Source: Lacrimispora algidixylanolytica
GTDB lineage: Bacteria > Bacillota > Clostridia > Lachnospirales > Lachnospiraceae
Direction: 5' to 3'
Length of the DNA stretch: 56,857 bases
Assembly: GCF_003609635.1 (NCBI RefSeq)
Contig: NZ_MCIA01000034.1
Span: 264,205 to 321,061 of the forward strand
The translations under genes and the position numbers were made by a program. The notes under the pieces are model-generated. The model was given only the letters and a program-made list of their open reading frames with translations. It ran no database searches and was not told the DNA's origin. Below are positions 1-9,194 of the stretch, piece after piece (positions within the stretch are counted from its first letter, which is position 1; every line of letters starts with the position of its first letter).

Positions 1-208
1 TTTCATTATTATTGTCCATGTTTTCCGGACATCTAGGTATGCCCGTAGGGTGTTTCATTATTATTGTCCATGTTTTCCGGACATCTAGGTATGCCCGTAG
101 GGTGTTTCATTATTATTGTCCATGTTTTCCGGACATCTAGGTATGCCCGTAGGGTGTTTCATTATTATTGTCCATGTTTTCCGGACATCTAGGTATACCC
201 GCAGGGTG
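1..208. repeat. Four tandem 52-bp repeats
   Basis: Units lie at 1-52, 53-104, 105-156 and 157-208. The first three are identical; the fourth differs in the GCCCGTAGGG segment, which reads ACCCGCAGGG. Each unit contains two small inverted repeats: TGTCC...GGACA, and CCC-GTA-GGG. In the fourth unit the first change restores an A-T pair (ACCC/GGGT). The array may continue beyond the window edge. On the minus strand each unit junction carries a 12-codon ATG-to-TAG frame (33-71, 85-123, 137-175), but the only upstream signal is a weak GGA. There are no spacers, so it is not CRISPR. Confidence 0.95.
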
Positions 209-220
209 TTTTTTGCTTTA

Positions 221-250
221 AAAATCGGGTGTGCCTTACCGACACACCCG
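221..250 (-). terminator. Intrinsic terminator after mglB-type gene
   Basis: Arms CGGGTGTG (226-233) and CACACCCG (243-250) form a perfect 8-bp stem. A short T-rich stretch follows on the minus strand. It lies 15 bp past the stop of the binding-protein gene and ends the sensor operon before the tandem repeats. Confidence 0.8.
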
Positions 251-264
251 TTATTTGGTTGTTT

Positions 265-1389
265 TTATTTTTTCAATTTATTTAAGGTATCCTGAGCATT
301 CTCTTTGGTAATCTTAATATAATCTACCATGTTTACGTTCTCAACTGTTTCTCCCTGTAAGAGTTTAGCAGCCATATCACTTGCTGTTTTAGCCTGTGAA
401 AAATGATCGTTGAATACGGTACCAGTCTGCTTGCCATCGATTACGTTTTGAACCGCTTCGGTTAACGCATCTACACCAACTAAATAGATATCTTTATTTA
501 CTGTGCGGCCTGCAGCCTCGATTGCCTGTAATGCACCAAGTGCCATAGCATCGTTGTTACAGAAAATAACTTCGATCTGGTCGCCGTACTGTGTTAAAGC
601 ATCCTGTGCAATCTGCTGAGCTTTTGCCTGATCCCAGTCACCACGCTGCTTTAAGAGTTCTTTCACTTTTGCTCCGGATTCTGTAAGAGCTTTTACAGAA
701 AATTCTGTTCTGTACTGAGCATCAACGTTCTCTGGATCGCCCTGGATCATGATATAGTTAATAACGCCATCGCCGTTAATATCACCTTTGTTAGAAGTTT
801 CTAAAATCTCTTCTCCCTGATAGGTACCAGACTGTCTTGCGTCACAACCTACATAGGTAGCATTGATTTTCTCATCTTTCCATCTCTGCTCTTCTTCTGT
901 ATCTGGCTCACGGTTAATGTAAACAACTGGGATTCCTGCTGCTTTACACATATCTGTAATTTCTGGAGCGGAAGATGCCTGAACAAGATTTAAAATTAGT
1001 ACATCATACTTCTGAGTAATGAAGTTCTGAATCTGATTTGTCTGCTCTGCCTGATCACCCTTACCATCCTGAATTACTACATTCTCCTTTTTAAAGCCAA
1101 GATCCTCTGTCAGATAACGCTGAAGTTCTGTTCTGTAAAGGGTCATAAAGTTATCGTCGAATTTGTAGATAGAAATACCAACTTTTTTACCTGCAAGATC
1201 TCCGCCTACTGCATCCTTTACTGCCTTTGCTGTTGTTTCAGCTGTGCTTTCATCTTTCTTTGTATCAGCTGCCGTAGTAGCCTCTGATGCTGCAGTAGTT
1301 CCTTTGGTGCCTGAGCCACCACATCCTGCCATAGAAAATACCATTGCTGATGCAAGGCCAACTGCTAAAACTTTTTTGAGTAATCTCAT
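265..1389 (-). CDS. mglB: Galactose/glucose-type ABC sugar-binding lipoprotein (MglB-like)
   Basis: This is an extracytoplasmic sugar-binding lipoprotein of the MglB/GGBP family. The signal peptide begins MRLLKKVLAVGLA and ends in a lipobox (FSMAGC). The mature domain has the two-lobed periplasmic-binding fold. It carries DINGDGVIN, which matches the EF-hand-like calcium loop of E. coli galactose-binding protein, and the family motif CNNDAMALGA. The start at 1389 is chosen because GGGAGGA lies just upstream; a longer frame to 1461 would translate an upstream dyad and lacks a ribosome site. It is the last gene of the sensor operon, with its own candidate promoter. No permease or ATPase follows within the window, so it may serve another transporter or sensing. 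Galactose/glucose specificity is inferred. Confidence 0.85.
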   Translation of the reverse strand: MRLLKKVLAVGLASAMVFSMAGCGGSGTKGTTAASEATTAADTKKDESTAETTAKAVKDAVGGDLAGKKVGISIYKFDDNFMTLYRTELQRYLTEDLGFKKENVVIQDGKGDQAEQTNQIQNFITQKYDVLILNLVQASSAPEITDMCKAAGIPVVYINREPDTEEEQRWKDEKINATYVGCDARQSGTYQGEEILETSNKGDINGDGVINYIMIQGDPENVDAQYRTEFSVKALTESGAKVKELLKQRGDWDQAKAQQIAQDALTQYGDQIEVIFCNNDAMALGALQAIEAAGRTVNKDIYLVGVDALTEAVQNVIDGKQTGTVFNDHFSQAKTASDMAAKLLQGETVENVNMVDYIKITKENAQDTLNKLKK

Positions 1390-1416
1390 TAAAAAATCCT
1401 CCCTTTTCATTATAAA

Positions 1417-1461
1417 ATGAGCGCGTTGATTATAAGCACTTTGCTTCATCAACACGCTCAT
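1417..1461 (-). promoter_or_regulatory. 14-bp-arm dyad at the mglB promoter start region
   Basis: ATGAGCGCGTTGAT (1417-1430) pairs with ATCAACACGCTCAT (1448-1461), with one mismatch (G-U in RNA) and a 17-nt loop that can itself pair (AAGC/GCTT). The upstream arm touches the -10 box. It could therefore be an operator at the start site or, if transcription begins further upstream, an mRNA stem-loop. Confidence 0.75.
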
Positions 1462-1488
1462 TATATATTTTTTTTGTGCACTTTTCCA
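1460..1488 (-). promoter_or_regulatory. Candidate sigma-A promoter of mglB
   Basis: TGGAAA (1483-1488) and TATAAT (1460-1465) on the minus strand are separated by 17 bp. This would let the abundant binding protein be expressed independently of the sensor genes upstream. Confidence 0.55.
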
Positions 1489-1586
1489 TAAGATATTATT
1501 GGGTCATATATCGATTTTTTTAGATTATCCATATTTTCATTGGATTTTTTTATATTTTTGTGATTAGCTTCTAAAAACATTGTATT

Positions 1587-2609
1587 TTATTGCTGGTATA
1601 CTGCTTTTTGTCCACATTCGTAATACTTGCCGTCCTTAAGAGTCACCTTCTCTTGAACATTTTCACCTAAGGATTCAGCGGCTGCAATTTCAAATATAAT
1701 ATGAGCATATTCCTTGCTGTCACATTGGACGGTTCCAAAAATCTTTCCTAATTGCAGTCCCTCTATGCCCTGAGGGGTGCCGTCAATCCCTACAATTTTA
1801 ATTGGTCTTTTTATGTTGTTTCGTTCCAGAGCATCCGATGCACCAAGGGCCATATCATCATTATTACAGATTACCACTTCGATCTGGTCGGGATATTCGG
1901 ATAACCATTGTTCCATCCAAGCAGAAGCCTGGCTTCTGTCCCAGTTGGCAATGCCTCCCGTAATCTTTTCCAGGGGAACTCCCCCATCTTTTAAGGTCTG
2001 TATGGACCACTCTGTACGGATTAAAGAATCCTGGTGGCTGTTCTCTCCCTCTAAAAGGACGTAGCTGACTTTTCCATCTCCATTTAAATCAAGGGAAGCT
2101 GGATCTTTTTTGTAAGCCTCCACTAATATATTGCCCTGCAAGATAGCGGTCTCTTTTGCATTGATGCCCACATAATAAAGCTTTTCCCACCGCCTCATAT
2201 CTTCTTCTACTGGTTCCCTGTTAAAAAATACGACCGGGAGCTTGGCGTCCATTGCTCTACTTATAATATTGGAGGTCATGGAACGATCCACCGCATTTAC
2301 GCAGATGGCATTATACCCCAAGGAGATAAAGCGATCTACCTGACTGTTTTGAGCATTTTGGTCTCCCTTTGCATCAACAATCTCCATGACCACCTTTACT
2401 CCGTTTGTCTTTTCATATTCCTTTGCCTGCTCCTCTAAATAAGTACGCAGTGTATTAATAAAGGAATCATCTCCCCGGTAAAGCGAAACCCCAATCCGGA
2501 TGGATTTTTTATTTTCCGCTTCTTGGGCCCTAAAATTCTTATAAGTCACCCCTGCAAATATGAGTAATAAAACAAATGCCGCCGCAATTACCCCATGAAT
2601 TTTTCTCAT
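1587..2609 (-). CDS. Membrane-anchored galactose-type sugar-binding protein
   Basis: This is a 340-residue periplasmic-binding-fold protein closely resembling the MglB-type protein next to it. Shared features are a calcium loop (DLNGDGKVS), the NREP segment and CNNDDMALGA. The N-terminus is a hydrophobic stretch (about residues 5-22) without a lipobox cysteine, so it is probably anchored by an uncleaved helix or secreted. The ATG at 2609 follows a GGGGGGTAGG ribosome site; a GTG at 2624 is less likely. It sits 15 bp after another anchored binding protein and downstream of a kinase/regulator pair. This context suggests a ligand receptor feeding the sensor kinase rather than a transport component; that role is inferred. 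Confidence 0.8.
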   Translation of the reverse strand: MRKIHGVIAAAFVLLLIFAGVTYKNFRAQEAENKKSIRIGVSLYRGDDSFINTLRTYLEEQAKEYEKTNGVKVVMEIVDAKGDQNAQNSQVDRFISLGYNAICVNAVDRSMTSNIISRAMDAKLPVVFFNREPVEEDMRRWEKLYYVGINAKETAILQGNILVEAYKKDPASLDLNGDGKVSYVLLEGENSHQDSLIRTEWSIQTLKDGGVPLEKITGGIANWDRSQASAWMEQWLSEYPDQIEVVICNNDDMALGASDALERNNIKRPIKIVGIDGTPQGIEGLQLGKIFGTVQCDSKEYAHIIFEIAAAESLGENVQEKVTLKDGKYYECGQKAVYQQ

Positions 2610-2624
2610 ATACCTACCCCCCAC

Positions 2625-3596
2625 TTAATCAATCGGATATAAGAGTTTCTCCAATCTACTCTCCCGTAGATTGGATTTATTAACATAATAAGATTCCAAC
2701 ATAATCTGCTCTTTTTCCTGTTTCTTGTGTATAACCTCTACCGCCTTCTGAATGCTGGTATAACCTGCATCAAACTGATCGATGGCTACCACTCCCTTAA
2801 TAATTCCGTTGTCCAGCGCAGTTAAGATCTTGGTGGTGCTACCGATTCCATAAAGGCCGGCAATATAGTTTTTATAAACCGGACTTCCTGCTATAATACC
2901 TGCCACCTCATCAAGACTTTCCACATCAATCGCTGCAATTATCGCCTCATTGCTGTATGGATATACAGTTCCTTCAATCGTATTACGAAAGGTTTCTTTT
3001 TCCTTCTTCTCATAGATGCCTATGGAAAATCCGGATTCTTTTAAGACTGCAGAGAGCCCGTCATATATTTGTCTATTATACCCATAGTCCAGGCCTTCCG
3101 TGAAAATCCATACAGGCAGAGACGTTGTATGTTCCGACGCAATCGCTTTACCAAGCTTTTCCCCTTCCTCTTCATAATTTTGAGAAATACTACCGCGAAC
3201 GTAATCATTGGCAAATACATCACCCAATACAATAACCGGGCTGCCTAGCACCATACCATCAAGCAGTCTGGCGCACTCCTCTGGCTTTGCAGGTGCAAGT
3301 ATCACAGCGGATGCTCCGTCGTCAATTTCTCTTTTTAATAATTCCATCTGCTGAACGGCGTCTCCCTTTTCAAAAAGTGTGATCAAATTGACATCTACGT
3401 TGTATTCTTCAGACGCCTTGTCCACCCCTTTCCTAAAATTAGTATAATACTCATCACTGGTATCACTGATGATAATGGAGACTGGATAGATGTCTGTTTT
3501 CTTTTCCTTAATGATTAAATCTGTTGAGGATAAAAGAAACAGGATTACCAAAATTGCCGCCACCAGGCTCCATAATAATTTTTCCTGTTTTATCAT
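2625..3596 (-). CDS. Membrane-anchored periplasmic-binding-fold sensor protein
   Basis: This is a 323-residue protein with one N-terminal membrane helix (about 8-24, LLWSLVAAILVILFLL) and an extracellular type-I periplasmic binding domain (Peripla_BP_4-like). It lacks the calcium loop and the NND motif of its two neighbours, so its ligand may differ. Its start overlaps the kinase stop by 4 bp (ATGA), indicating translational coupling. The likely role is a ligand-binding partner of the kinase, by analogy with other Clostridia where anchored sugar-binding proteins are encoded beside YesM-type kinases. This role is inferred from context. Confidence 0.75.
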   Translation of the reverse strand: MIKQEKLLWSLVAAILVILFLLSSTDLIIKEKKTDIYPVSIIISDTSDEYYTNFRKGVDKASEEYNVDVNLITLFEKGDAVQQMELLKREIDDGASAVILAPAKPEECARLLDGMVLGSPVIVLGDVFANDYVRGSISQNYEEEGEKLGKAIASEHTTSLPVWIFTEGLDYGYNRQIYDGLSAVLKESGFSIGIYEKKEKETFRNTIEGTVYPYSNEAIIAAIDVESLDEVAGIIAGSPVYKNYIAGLYGIGSTTKILTALDNGIIKGVVAIDQFDAGYTSIQKAVEVIHKKQEKEQIMLESYYVNKSNLRESRLEKLLYPID

Positions 3597-5365
3597 ATTC
3601 TTTTTTCCTTTTCCGAAACAGAGCCATATTCCGTTGCAGGAAGATGTATGGTAATCGTCGTTCCTTCATCTGGTTCTGAGCTTATGGTAAGCCCATATGC
3701 TTCTCCAAAATAAAGCTTGATTCGTTCATTGACATTCTTAACACCAATGCCAGATCCTTTTTTCGAGGTGCTGCCAGCCTGACCGGTGAACAAACTTTCT
3801 ACCTGTTCTTTTGTCATACCAAGTCCATTGTCACTTACAGTAAAATAAAGGTCATCTTCAAGGCGATATACATTTATAATAATCTCTCCCTCTCCATCCA
3901 TGAACTCCATCCCATGGTAGATGGCATTCTCTACTAAGGGTTGAAGGATTAACTTTAAGCTGGTGAGCTCCATACATTTCTCTTCCACGTGGATTTCGTA
4001 GGAGAATTTATTTTTAAATCGCATATGCTGGATCATTAAATAATTCCTCACATGCTCAAGCTCATCTTGAACGAGTATAATACTCTTTCCTTTGCTTAAA
4101 CTGATTCGGAAGAAACGGGCCAAGGCTGTAACCGCTTTTACGGCCTCATTTTTTTGTTCATTTTCGATCATCCATACTATGATGTCAAGGGTATTGTATA
4201 AGAAATGTGGATTGATCTGAGATTGGAGCGCGTCAAATTCCTGTTTTCGTTTGGCTTCGTGTTCTGAAACGATGTCATCCATAAGAACGCGAATTTGTTT
4301 TGCCATATTTTTAATGGAATTACCCAAATGTTGAATTTCATAGGAACCGCCGATTAATACAGGAGTATCTAGATTTCCTTCCTCTAGCATACCCACGGAT
4401 TTCTCAAGCTCTTTGATTGGATTTGTTATGCGCGATGAGATGTAAGAGTTTATAACGGCAAGAACCGATAAAATTAAGGTAATTAAAAATACAATAAACA
4501 GTCTAGTTTTAATGGAATTGAGGGACACCACATTTTTGGGGGTCACACCAACTACTTTCCAACCAGTGTAGCCGATGGATTTGACGGTTATGATCCTTTG
4601 TTCTCCTTCAAATTCCTCTCGGTGGTTACCATCCTTATAAGTAGCAGCCGCGAGATTGCTTTCCTTTAATCTACCGGAATCAATCAACTGCATCTTTGGG
4701 TGATATAAAATCTCTCCATCACTACTTATGAGATAAACGTAACCGTCTTTTCCAGTGGTCACTCCATCAAAAAGATGCTCCAGACCGGAATAACCCAAAT
4801 CCACAAGCAAAACGCCCTGAGTGGTAGAGGTTCCCTCCGTTAGCTCAACGGCTCTTGATAGGGAAATCACCCACCGATACTGGTTCTCATTGATATCAAA
4901 GATATATTGAACATGCGGATAGGAAAAGTGCTGATTTTCTGTCTTTTCCAGCGCGTTCTCAAACCAATCTTCCTGGGTTACCTTGATTCCATTTTTCAGT
5001 CTGGCGGCAGGTACCGCCTCCACCATGGAACCTGACTGAGTGAAAAGAGCAATATTATCTACGTTATCCTTATTATTGTCGTACAAAAGGGTGATTTCAT
5101 TTTTAATGGATTCCGAAGAAATATCTGCATTTTTAACGGCACCATAATAGAGGGAATCCGACAGCTTCATTACGGTACGGAGATAGGATTCCACAGATCT
5201 TGCCACTTGATTGATCAAGCTCTGGTTCTCTGCAATTACCTTTTCCGTAACCTGACTGGATAATCGCTGATATAAGGAAAAGGTAATTAATAAACTGGCT
5301 GCCAAAGCGGTCACGGTAAAATATTTAAAAATCGTATAACGGATGCTGTTATTCTTTTTTCCCAT
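3593..5365 (-). CDS. YesM-family sensor histidine kinase
   Basis: This is a 590-residue membrane kinase. A helix at about residues 15-31 and a second at 289-309 bracket a roughly 255-residue extracellular sensor of dCache type. A HAMP segment follows (about 310-362), then the His_kinase domain with QINPHFLYNTLD (phospho-acceptor His387) and a HATPase_c domain with the N-box LQPLVENAIYHGM and glycine-rich G-boxes near the C-terminus. The start overlaps the regulator stop (TAATG), so the two are coupled. The partner is the YesN regulator encoded immediately upstream. The inducing signal is probably a sugar presented by the anchored binding proteins downstream; that is inferred. Confidence 0.9.
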   Translation of the reverse strand: MGKKNNSIRYTIFKYFTVTALAASLLITFSLYQRLSSQVTEKVIAENQSLINQVARSVESYLRTVMKLSDSLYYGAVKNADISSESIKNEITLLYDNNKDNVDNIALFTQSGSMVEAVPAARLKNGIKVTQEDWFENALEKTENQHFSYPHVQYIFDINENQYRWVISLSRAVELTEGTSTTQGVLLVDLGYSGLEHLFDGVTTGKDGYVYLISSDGEILYHPKMQLIDSGRLKESNLAAATYKDGNHREEFEGEQRIITVKSIGYTGWKVVGVTPKNVVSLNSIKTRLFIVFLITLILSVLAVINSYISSRITNPIKELEKSVGMLEEGNLDTPVLIGGSYEIQHLGNSIKNMAKQIRVLMDDIVSEHEAKRKQEFDALQSQINPHFLYNTLDIIVWMIENEQKNEAVKAVTALARFFRISLSKGKSIILVQDELEHVRNYLMIQHMRFKNKFSYEIHVEEKCMELTSLKLILQPLVENAIYHGMEFMDGEGEIIINVYRLEDDLYFTVSDNGLGMTKEQVESLFTGQAGSTSKKGSGIGVKNVNERIKLYFGEAYGLTISSEPDEGTTITIHLPATEYGSVSEKEKRI

Positions 5366-6981
5366 TACCTGGCTCCACGATATCTGGTGGGTGATACACC
5401 GAATTTTTTCTTAAACACATAACTGAAATAATTCTGTTCCTGGTATCCGACTTTTGATGCTATGATGTAAGTTTTGTCATCGGTCTTATTGAGCAGTTCC
5501 ACTGCCTTATTCAGCCTTACATCGGTTAGATAGGCGATATAAGCCTGCCCTGTTTCTTTTTTGAACACCGTAGAAAAATAGGCTGGGCTCATGTGAAGAT
5601 GGCGGCATATCATTTCTACTGACAAATCTGGATTCTGGTAATGATCCATAATGAACTGCTTAGCATCCTGGATCACCTGCCTTGTAGTCATATCCCGTTC
5701 TTGATTGATCAGGCGGTTTAGCTTACCTGCAATTTTAAATAACCACGAACTAAACTCTTCTATCTTTTTTAGTTTATCAAATAAGGCTATGGATTCAAGC
5801 TCTCCACCCATAATATCTTCAAGAGCCAGATCGTATTGCTGTATCATCTGGATGATGCTGTTTAAGACACCAATCATATAGACCTGCTGCTGACGGTAAT
5901 GGACCTTGGCCGTTTTCATCTTTTCCATAATCTTCTTTACTGAGGATTCAATCTTTTCTTCTGGTCCAAATTTAATGGCTGAGATCAGTTCTCCTTCTGT
6001 CACACTGTCAAATTCCAATTTTCCAGATCCCACAGGCTCCATATCATTGATGTATATGGTACTTCCGGTTCCAGCTATGGCCTTGTAACCCAGAGCATCC
6101 ACAGCAGATTGATAGGCCTTTAATATCTCTGTTATTTCTTCACAGCTATGCCCAATGCCTATGGTTACAGGGACTTTTAAGATACGCTTCGTCTCTTTGC
6201 AGATATCCCCAAGGACGTCTGTCAGCCCTGTAATGGAATTATCTTCATCAAGGGCCGCAATCACTACCATATCTGCTTCCGAAGCAGATTGAAAAAGGGC
6301 GAAGCGACAGTACCCCTCTAGCTTTTCCCTCACGACCTGCATAACAGAAATGGGAATGAGTTCTTCTTCGCTATGAAGGGAAATGGGTTCAACTACATCG
6401 CCTTCTTCCACATCAATGGCTACCAGTACCCATCTGGTTGCCCCAAGGATGGGGACATCGTATTCTTTTAATTTTTGCTCGATTAATTCTCTTTTTATAT
6501 TTTTATGGACAAGTTCGTTAAAAAACTGTTCCCGAATAAGAGGAAGACTTTTTCGGTATTTCTCCCTTAGACGGCTTAAATTTCTTTTTTCTTCGATCTC
6601 TAAATCCAGATTACTCTTAATCCGTTTTAAAATGGAAGTCAGTTCCTCAACGTTAACAGGCTTTAGGATGTATTCTGTGACATTTAGTTTAATCGCCCTT
6701 TGGGCGTATTCAAAATCATCATAGCCAGAAAATATAACCACCTTCATGGAAGGATAACGCTGCCTTATTTTCTCAGCCAATAAAAGACCATCCATATAAG
6801 GCATTCGGATGTCCGTTAGCACCACATCTGGTTCTAATATCTCTATTTTTTCTAGAGCATCTTCCCCGTTCTCTGCATCTCCCACCACATGAAAACCTGC
6901 AGATTGCCATTCGATTTTCTTTATAATACTTTTACGAACTTCCTCTTCATCATCCACTAAAATTATGCTGTATAAGTCCAT
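5365..6981 (-). CDS. YesN-family response regulator, AraC-type
   Basis: This is a 538-residue regulator. The receiver domain (1-125) has Asp10/Asp11, phospho-acceptor Asp57 (VVLTDIRMP) and Lys107 (ILKPV). A long middle region (about 130-425) follows. The C-terminus (about 430-538) has two AraC helix-turn-helix motifs, including MSPAYFSTVFKKETG and YFSYVFKKKFGVSPTRYR. GAGGGG precedes the start. It heads the sensor operon and probably activates sugar-uptake genes, perhaps the mglB promoter. Only 32 bp separate it from cbiC and no terminator is visible there, so read-through from the cobalamin block is possible. Confidence 0.9.
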   Translation of the reverse strand: MDLYSIILVDDEEEVRKSIIKKIEWQSAGFHVVGDAENGEDALEKIEILEPDVVLTDIRMPYMDGLLLAEKIRQRYPSMKVVIFSGYDDFEYAQRAIKLNVTEYILKPVNVEELTSILKRIKSNLDLEIEEKRNLSRLREKYRKSLPLIREQFFNELVHKNIKRELIEQKLKEYDVPILGATRWVLVAIDVEEGDVVEPISLHSEEELIPISVMQVVREKLEGYCRFALFQSASEADMVVIAALDEDNSITGLTDVLGDICKETKRILKVPVTIGIGHSCEEITEILKAYQSAVDALGYKAIAGTGSTIYINDMEPVGSGKLEFDSVTEGELISAIKFGPEEKIESSVKKIMEKMKTAKVHYRQQQVYMIGVLNSIIQMIQQYDLALEDIMGGELESIALFDKLKKIEEFSSWLFKIAGKLNRLINQERDMTTRQVIQDAKQFIMDHYQNPDLSVEMICRHLHMSPAYFSTVFKKETGQAYIAYLTDVRLNKAVELLNKTDDKTYIIASKVGYQEQNYFSYVFKKKFGVSPTRYRGAR

Positions 6982-7013
6982 ACCGTTTTACCCCTCATAA
7001 GAAACACTAAAAT

Positions 7014-7667
7014 TTATACCTGATAAAGCAGAGCGTTTACAATGGCGGCCGCCACATTACTTCCGCCCTTTCTTCCACGAGCCACGATATATGGGATTCC
7101 CTCAAGAGATAGAATCATCTCTTTTGACTGCACCACATTGACAAACCCTACTGGAACACCAATGATGAGTCGTGGACGGATTTTCCCTTCCTTGATTAAT
7201 TCATAAAGGCGTACCAAAGCGGTAGGTGCATTCCCAATGGCAAAAATACAATCTTTAGGCAAATTAGATGCCTTGTCCATGCTTGCACAAGCGCGAGTGG
7301 TTTCATTTTTCTTGGCATATTCCGCCACATCCTCGTCTGCCATATAACAGTCAACGGCACAATTAAGCCTCTTTAGAGCAGCCTTGTTGATGCCCGCTTT
7401 TCCCATGTTCGTGTCCGTGATAATCTGGACACCTTCTTTTATTGCCTTCAGGGCTATCTCGACAGCATGTGGAGAAAAAATCAGATTATCCGCATACTCA
7501 AAATCTGCTGAGGTGTGGATGACTCTTTTAATCACCAGTTCATTTTCAGGTTCCAGCTTTTTCTCACCAAGTTCCTGGGTAATGATTTCAAAGCTTCTTT
7601 TTTCTATCTCCTCGGGCAGAACCCGTTCTAATTCATACTGTTTCATTTGTTCCTCCATTGTTGTCAT
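7014..7667 (-). CDS. cbiC: Cobalt-precorrin-8 methylmutase
   Basis: CbiC moves the C11 methyl group to C12, giving cobyrinate in the anaerobic cobalamin pathway. The 217-residue length fits the family (about 200-220). The catalytic histidine is seen in [13 protein letters not shown] (His51), and the substrate-loop [14 protein letters not shown] is present. The start overlaps the cobQ stop by 4 bp (ATGA). It is the last gene of the second cobalamin block, although it acts before CbiA and CobQ in the pathway. Confidence 0.95.
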   Translation of the reverse strand: MTTMEEQMKQYELERVLPEEIEKRSFEIITQELGEKKLEPENELVIKRVIHTSADFEYADNLIFSPHAVEIALKAIKEGVQIITDTNMGKAGINKAALKRLNCAVDCYMADEDVAEYAKKNETTRACASMDKASNLPKDCIFAIGNAPTALVRLYELIKEGKIRPRLIIGVPVGFVNVVQSKEMILSLEGIPYIVARGRKGGSNVAAAIVNALLYQV

Positions 7668-9190
7668 TTGTGTTGTGTTATCCCCATGATACGGTATATT
7701 TCTTCCATGTCAAGGCTCTCTCGCAGAATGCCTGCCAGACGTTCGTATTGTTCTTCCTTATATTCCTGATAAGATATTGCTTCAACGCCCCCTGAAATAC
7801 CCTTCTTTTTCATCAAGCCTTCCGCCACAGCTTCCGCAATTCCTTCTTTATCAAAGATACCGTGAATATAGGTTCCGTACGTATTCCTTTTCTGACAGCC
7901 ATCCATCTTTGCCAGATGAGAGCCAGACTGGCTTTCCAGTACAAAGGAAAGAGGAGGCACTGCACGGACTGTCTCTCCCATATGGATTTCATACCCCTCG
8001 ACGTCTCTGCCGGAAAGTCCTGCTAACACTCCATCTACACTGGCAAACGCTCCAGCCACTCTTGTTCTTGTCTTTTCTTTTCCGAATACGGTTCTAACTG
8101 GCAAAAGCCCCATTCCTCGCACCTTTAAAGGCGCCAAATCCGTTTCCATTCCATGAGGATCTGACAGAGTTTCCCCAAGCATCTGAAAACCACCACAGAT
8201 ACCAAATATGGGCACACCTTCCGCTTCTAGCTTTAATATAGCAGCCTCAAGACCGTTTTGTCGCATCCACAGAAGATCTTCAATGGTATTTTTACTACCT
8301 GGCAGGATCACCAGGTCCGGCCTACCAAGATCTTGTGCTTTGTCCACATATCGAAGCTGTATTTCAGGCATAATAGAAAACACCTGAAAATCTGTAAAAT
8401 TCGATATTCTGGGAAACCGTATTACCGCAATCTCTGCCTTTGTATGCTCCGTTCGTTCTGTACCTTCTAGATGAGATCCAAGGCTGTCTTCATCCTCTAT
8501 ATCCACATTCATGTAAGGCACTACACCTGCTACGGGGATCTTTAGTTTTTCTTCTATCATGGCAAGGCCAGGGTCTAGTATGGTTTTATCCCCCCGGAAC
8601 TTGTTCACTATCAGGCCAACGATCCGGTCCCGCTCTTCTTGTTCCAGAAGCATAACCGTTCCGTAAAGTTGGGCAAATACCCCTCCCCGGTCAATATCCC
8701 CCACCAAAAGAACTGGGGCGTTAGCCATCTTTGCCATTCCCATATTTACAATATCATCTTTCTTAAGATTAATCTCAGCAGGACTCCCTGCTCCTTCTAT
8801 TACAATGATATCATACTCATTAGAAAGCTTGTCAAAGGCTTTTTGAATCTCTGGAACCAGTTCTTTCTTGTAAGCAAAATACTCTCTTGCCGGCATGTTC
8901 CCTATGGAGATACCGTTTACGATTACCTGGGAGCCAACATCATTCGTAGGCTTTAAGAGGATCGGATTCATAGCTACTTCTGGCTTAACTCCTGCCGCTT
9001 CTGCCTGTACGACCTGGGCACGTCCCATTTCCAGACCTTCCTCTGTAATAAAAGAATTTAAAGCCATGTTCTGAGATTTAAAGGGGGCCACTCGAAAACC
9101 ATCTTGTTTGAAGATACGGCATAAGCCTGCTACGATGAGGCTTTTCCCCGCATTAGACATGGTTCCTTGTATCATAATCGTTTTTGCCAT
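7664..9190 (-). CDS. cobQ: Cobyric acid synthase
   Basis: CobQ/CbiP amidates four side chains of adenosylcobyrinate a,c-diamide using glutamine and ATP. The N-terminal dethiobiotin-synthetase-like domain starts with the P-loop variant GTMSNAGKS. The C-terminal glutamine amidotransferase domain holds the nucleophilic cysteine in [10 protein letters not shown] and a later [10 protein letters not shown] segment with the catalytic histidine. The 508-residue length is normal. It lies 4 bp after cobD and is coupled to cbiC. In an anaerobic pathway it is also called cbiP. Confidence 0.95.
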   Translation of the reverse strand: MAKTIMIQGTMSNAGKSLIVAGLCRIFKQDGFRVAPFKSQNMALNSFITEEGLEMGRAQVVQAEAAGVKPEVAMNPILLKPTNDVGSQVIVNGISIGNMPAREYFAYKKELVPEIQKAFDKLSNEYDIIVIEGAGSPAEINLKKDDIVNMGMAKMANAPVLLVGDIDRGGVFAQLYGTVMLLEQEERDRIVGLIVNKFRGDKTILDPGLAMIEEKLKIPVAGVVPYMNVDIEDEDSLGSHLEGTERTEHTKAEIAVIRFPRISNFTDFQVFSIMPEIQLRYVDKAQDLGRPDLVILPGSKNTIEDLLWMRQNGLEAAILKLEAEGVPIFGICGGFQMLGETLSDPHGMETDLAPLKVRGMGLLPVRTVFGKEKTRTRVAGAFASVDGVLAGLSGRDVEGYEIHMGETVRAVPPLSFVLESQSGSHLAKMDGCQKRNTYGTYIHGIFDKEGIAEAVAEGLMKKKGISGGVEAISYQEYKEEQYERLAGILRESLDMEEIYRIMGITQHK

Positions 9191-9194
9191 CCTC

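Noticed and set aside
1-208. Possible CRISPR array
   Set aside because: The repeats are contiguous with no variable spacers, and no cas genes are present.
1390-1461. N-terminal 24-residue extension of the MglB-type protein
   Set aside because: It would translate through the dyad and push the signal peptide inward; the internal ATG at 1389 has a strong ribosome site.
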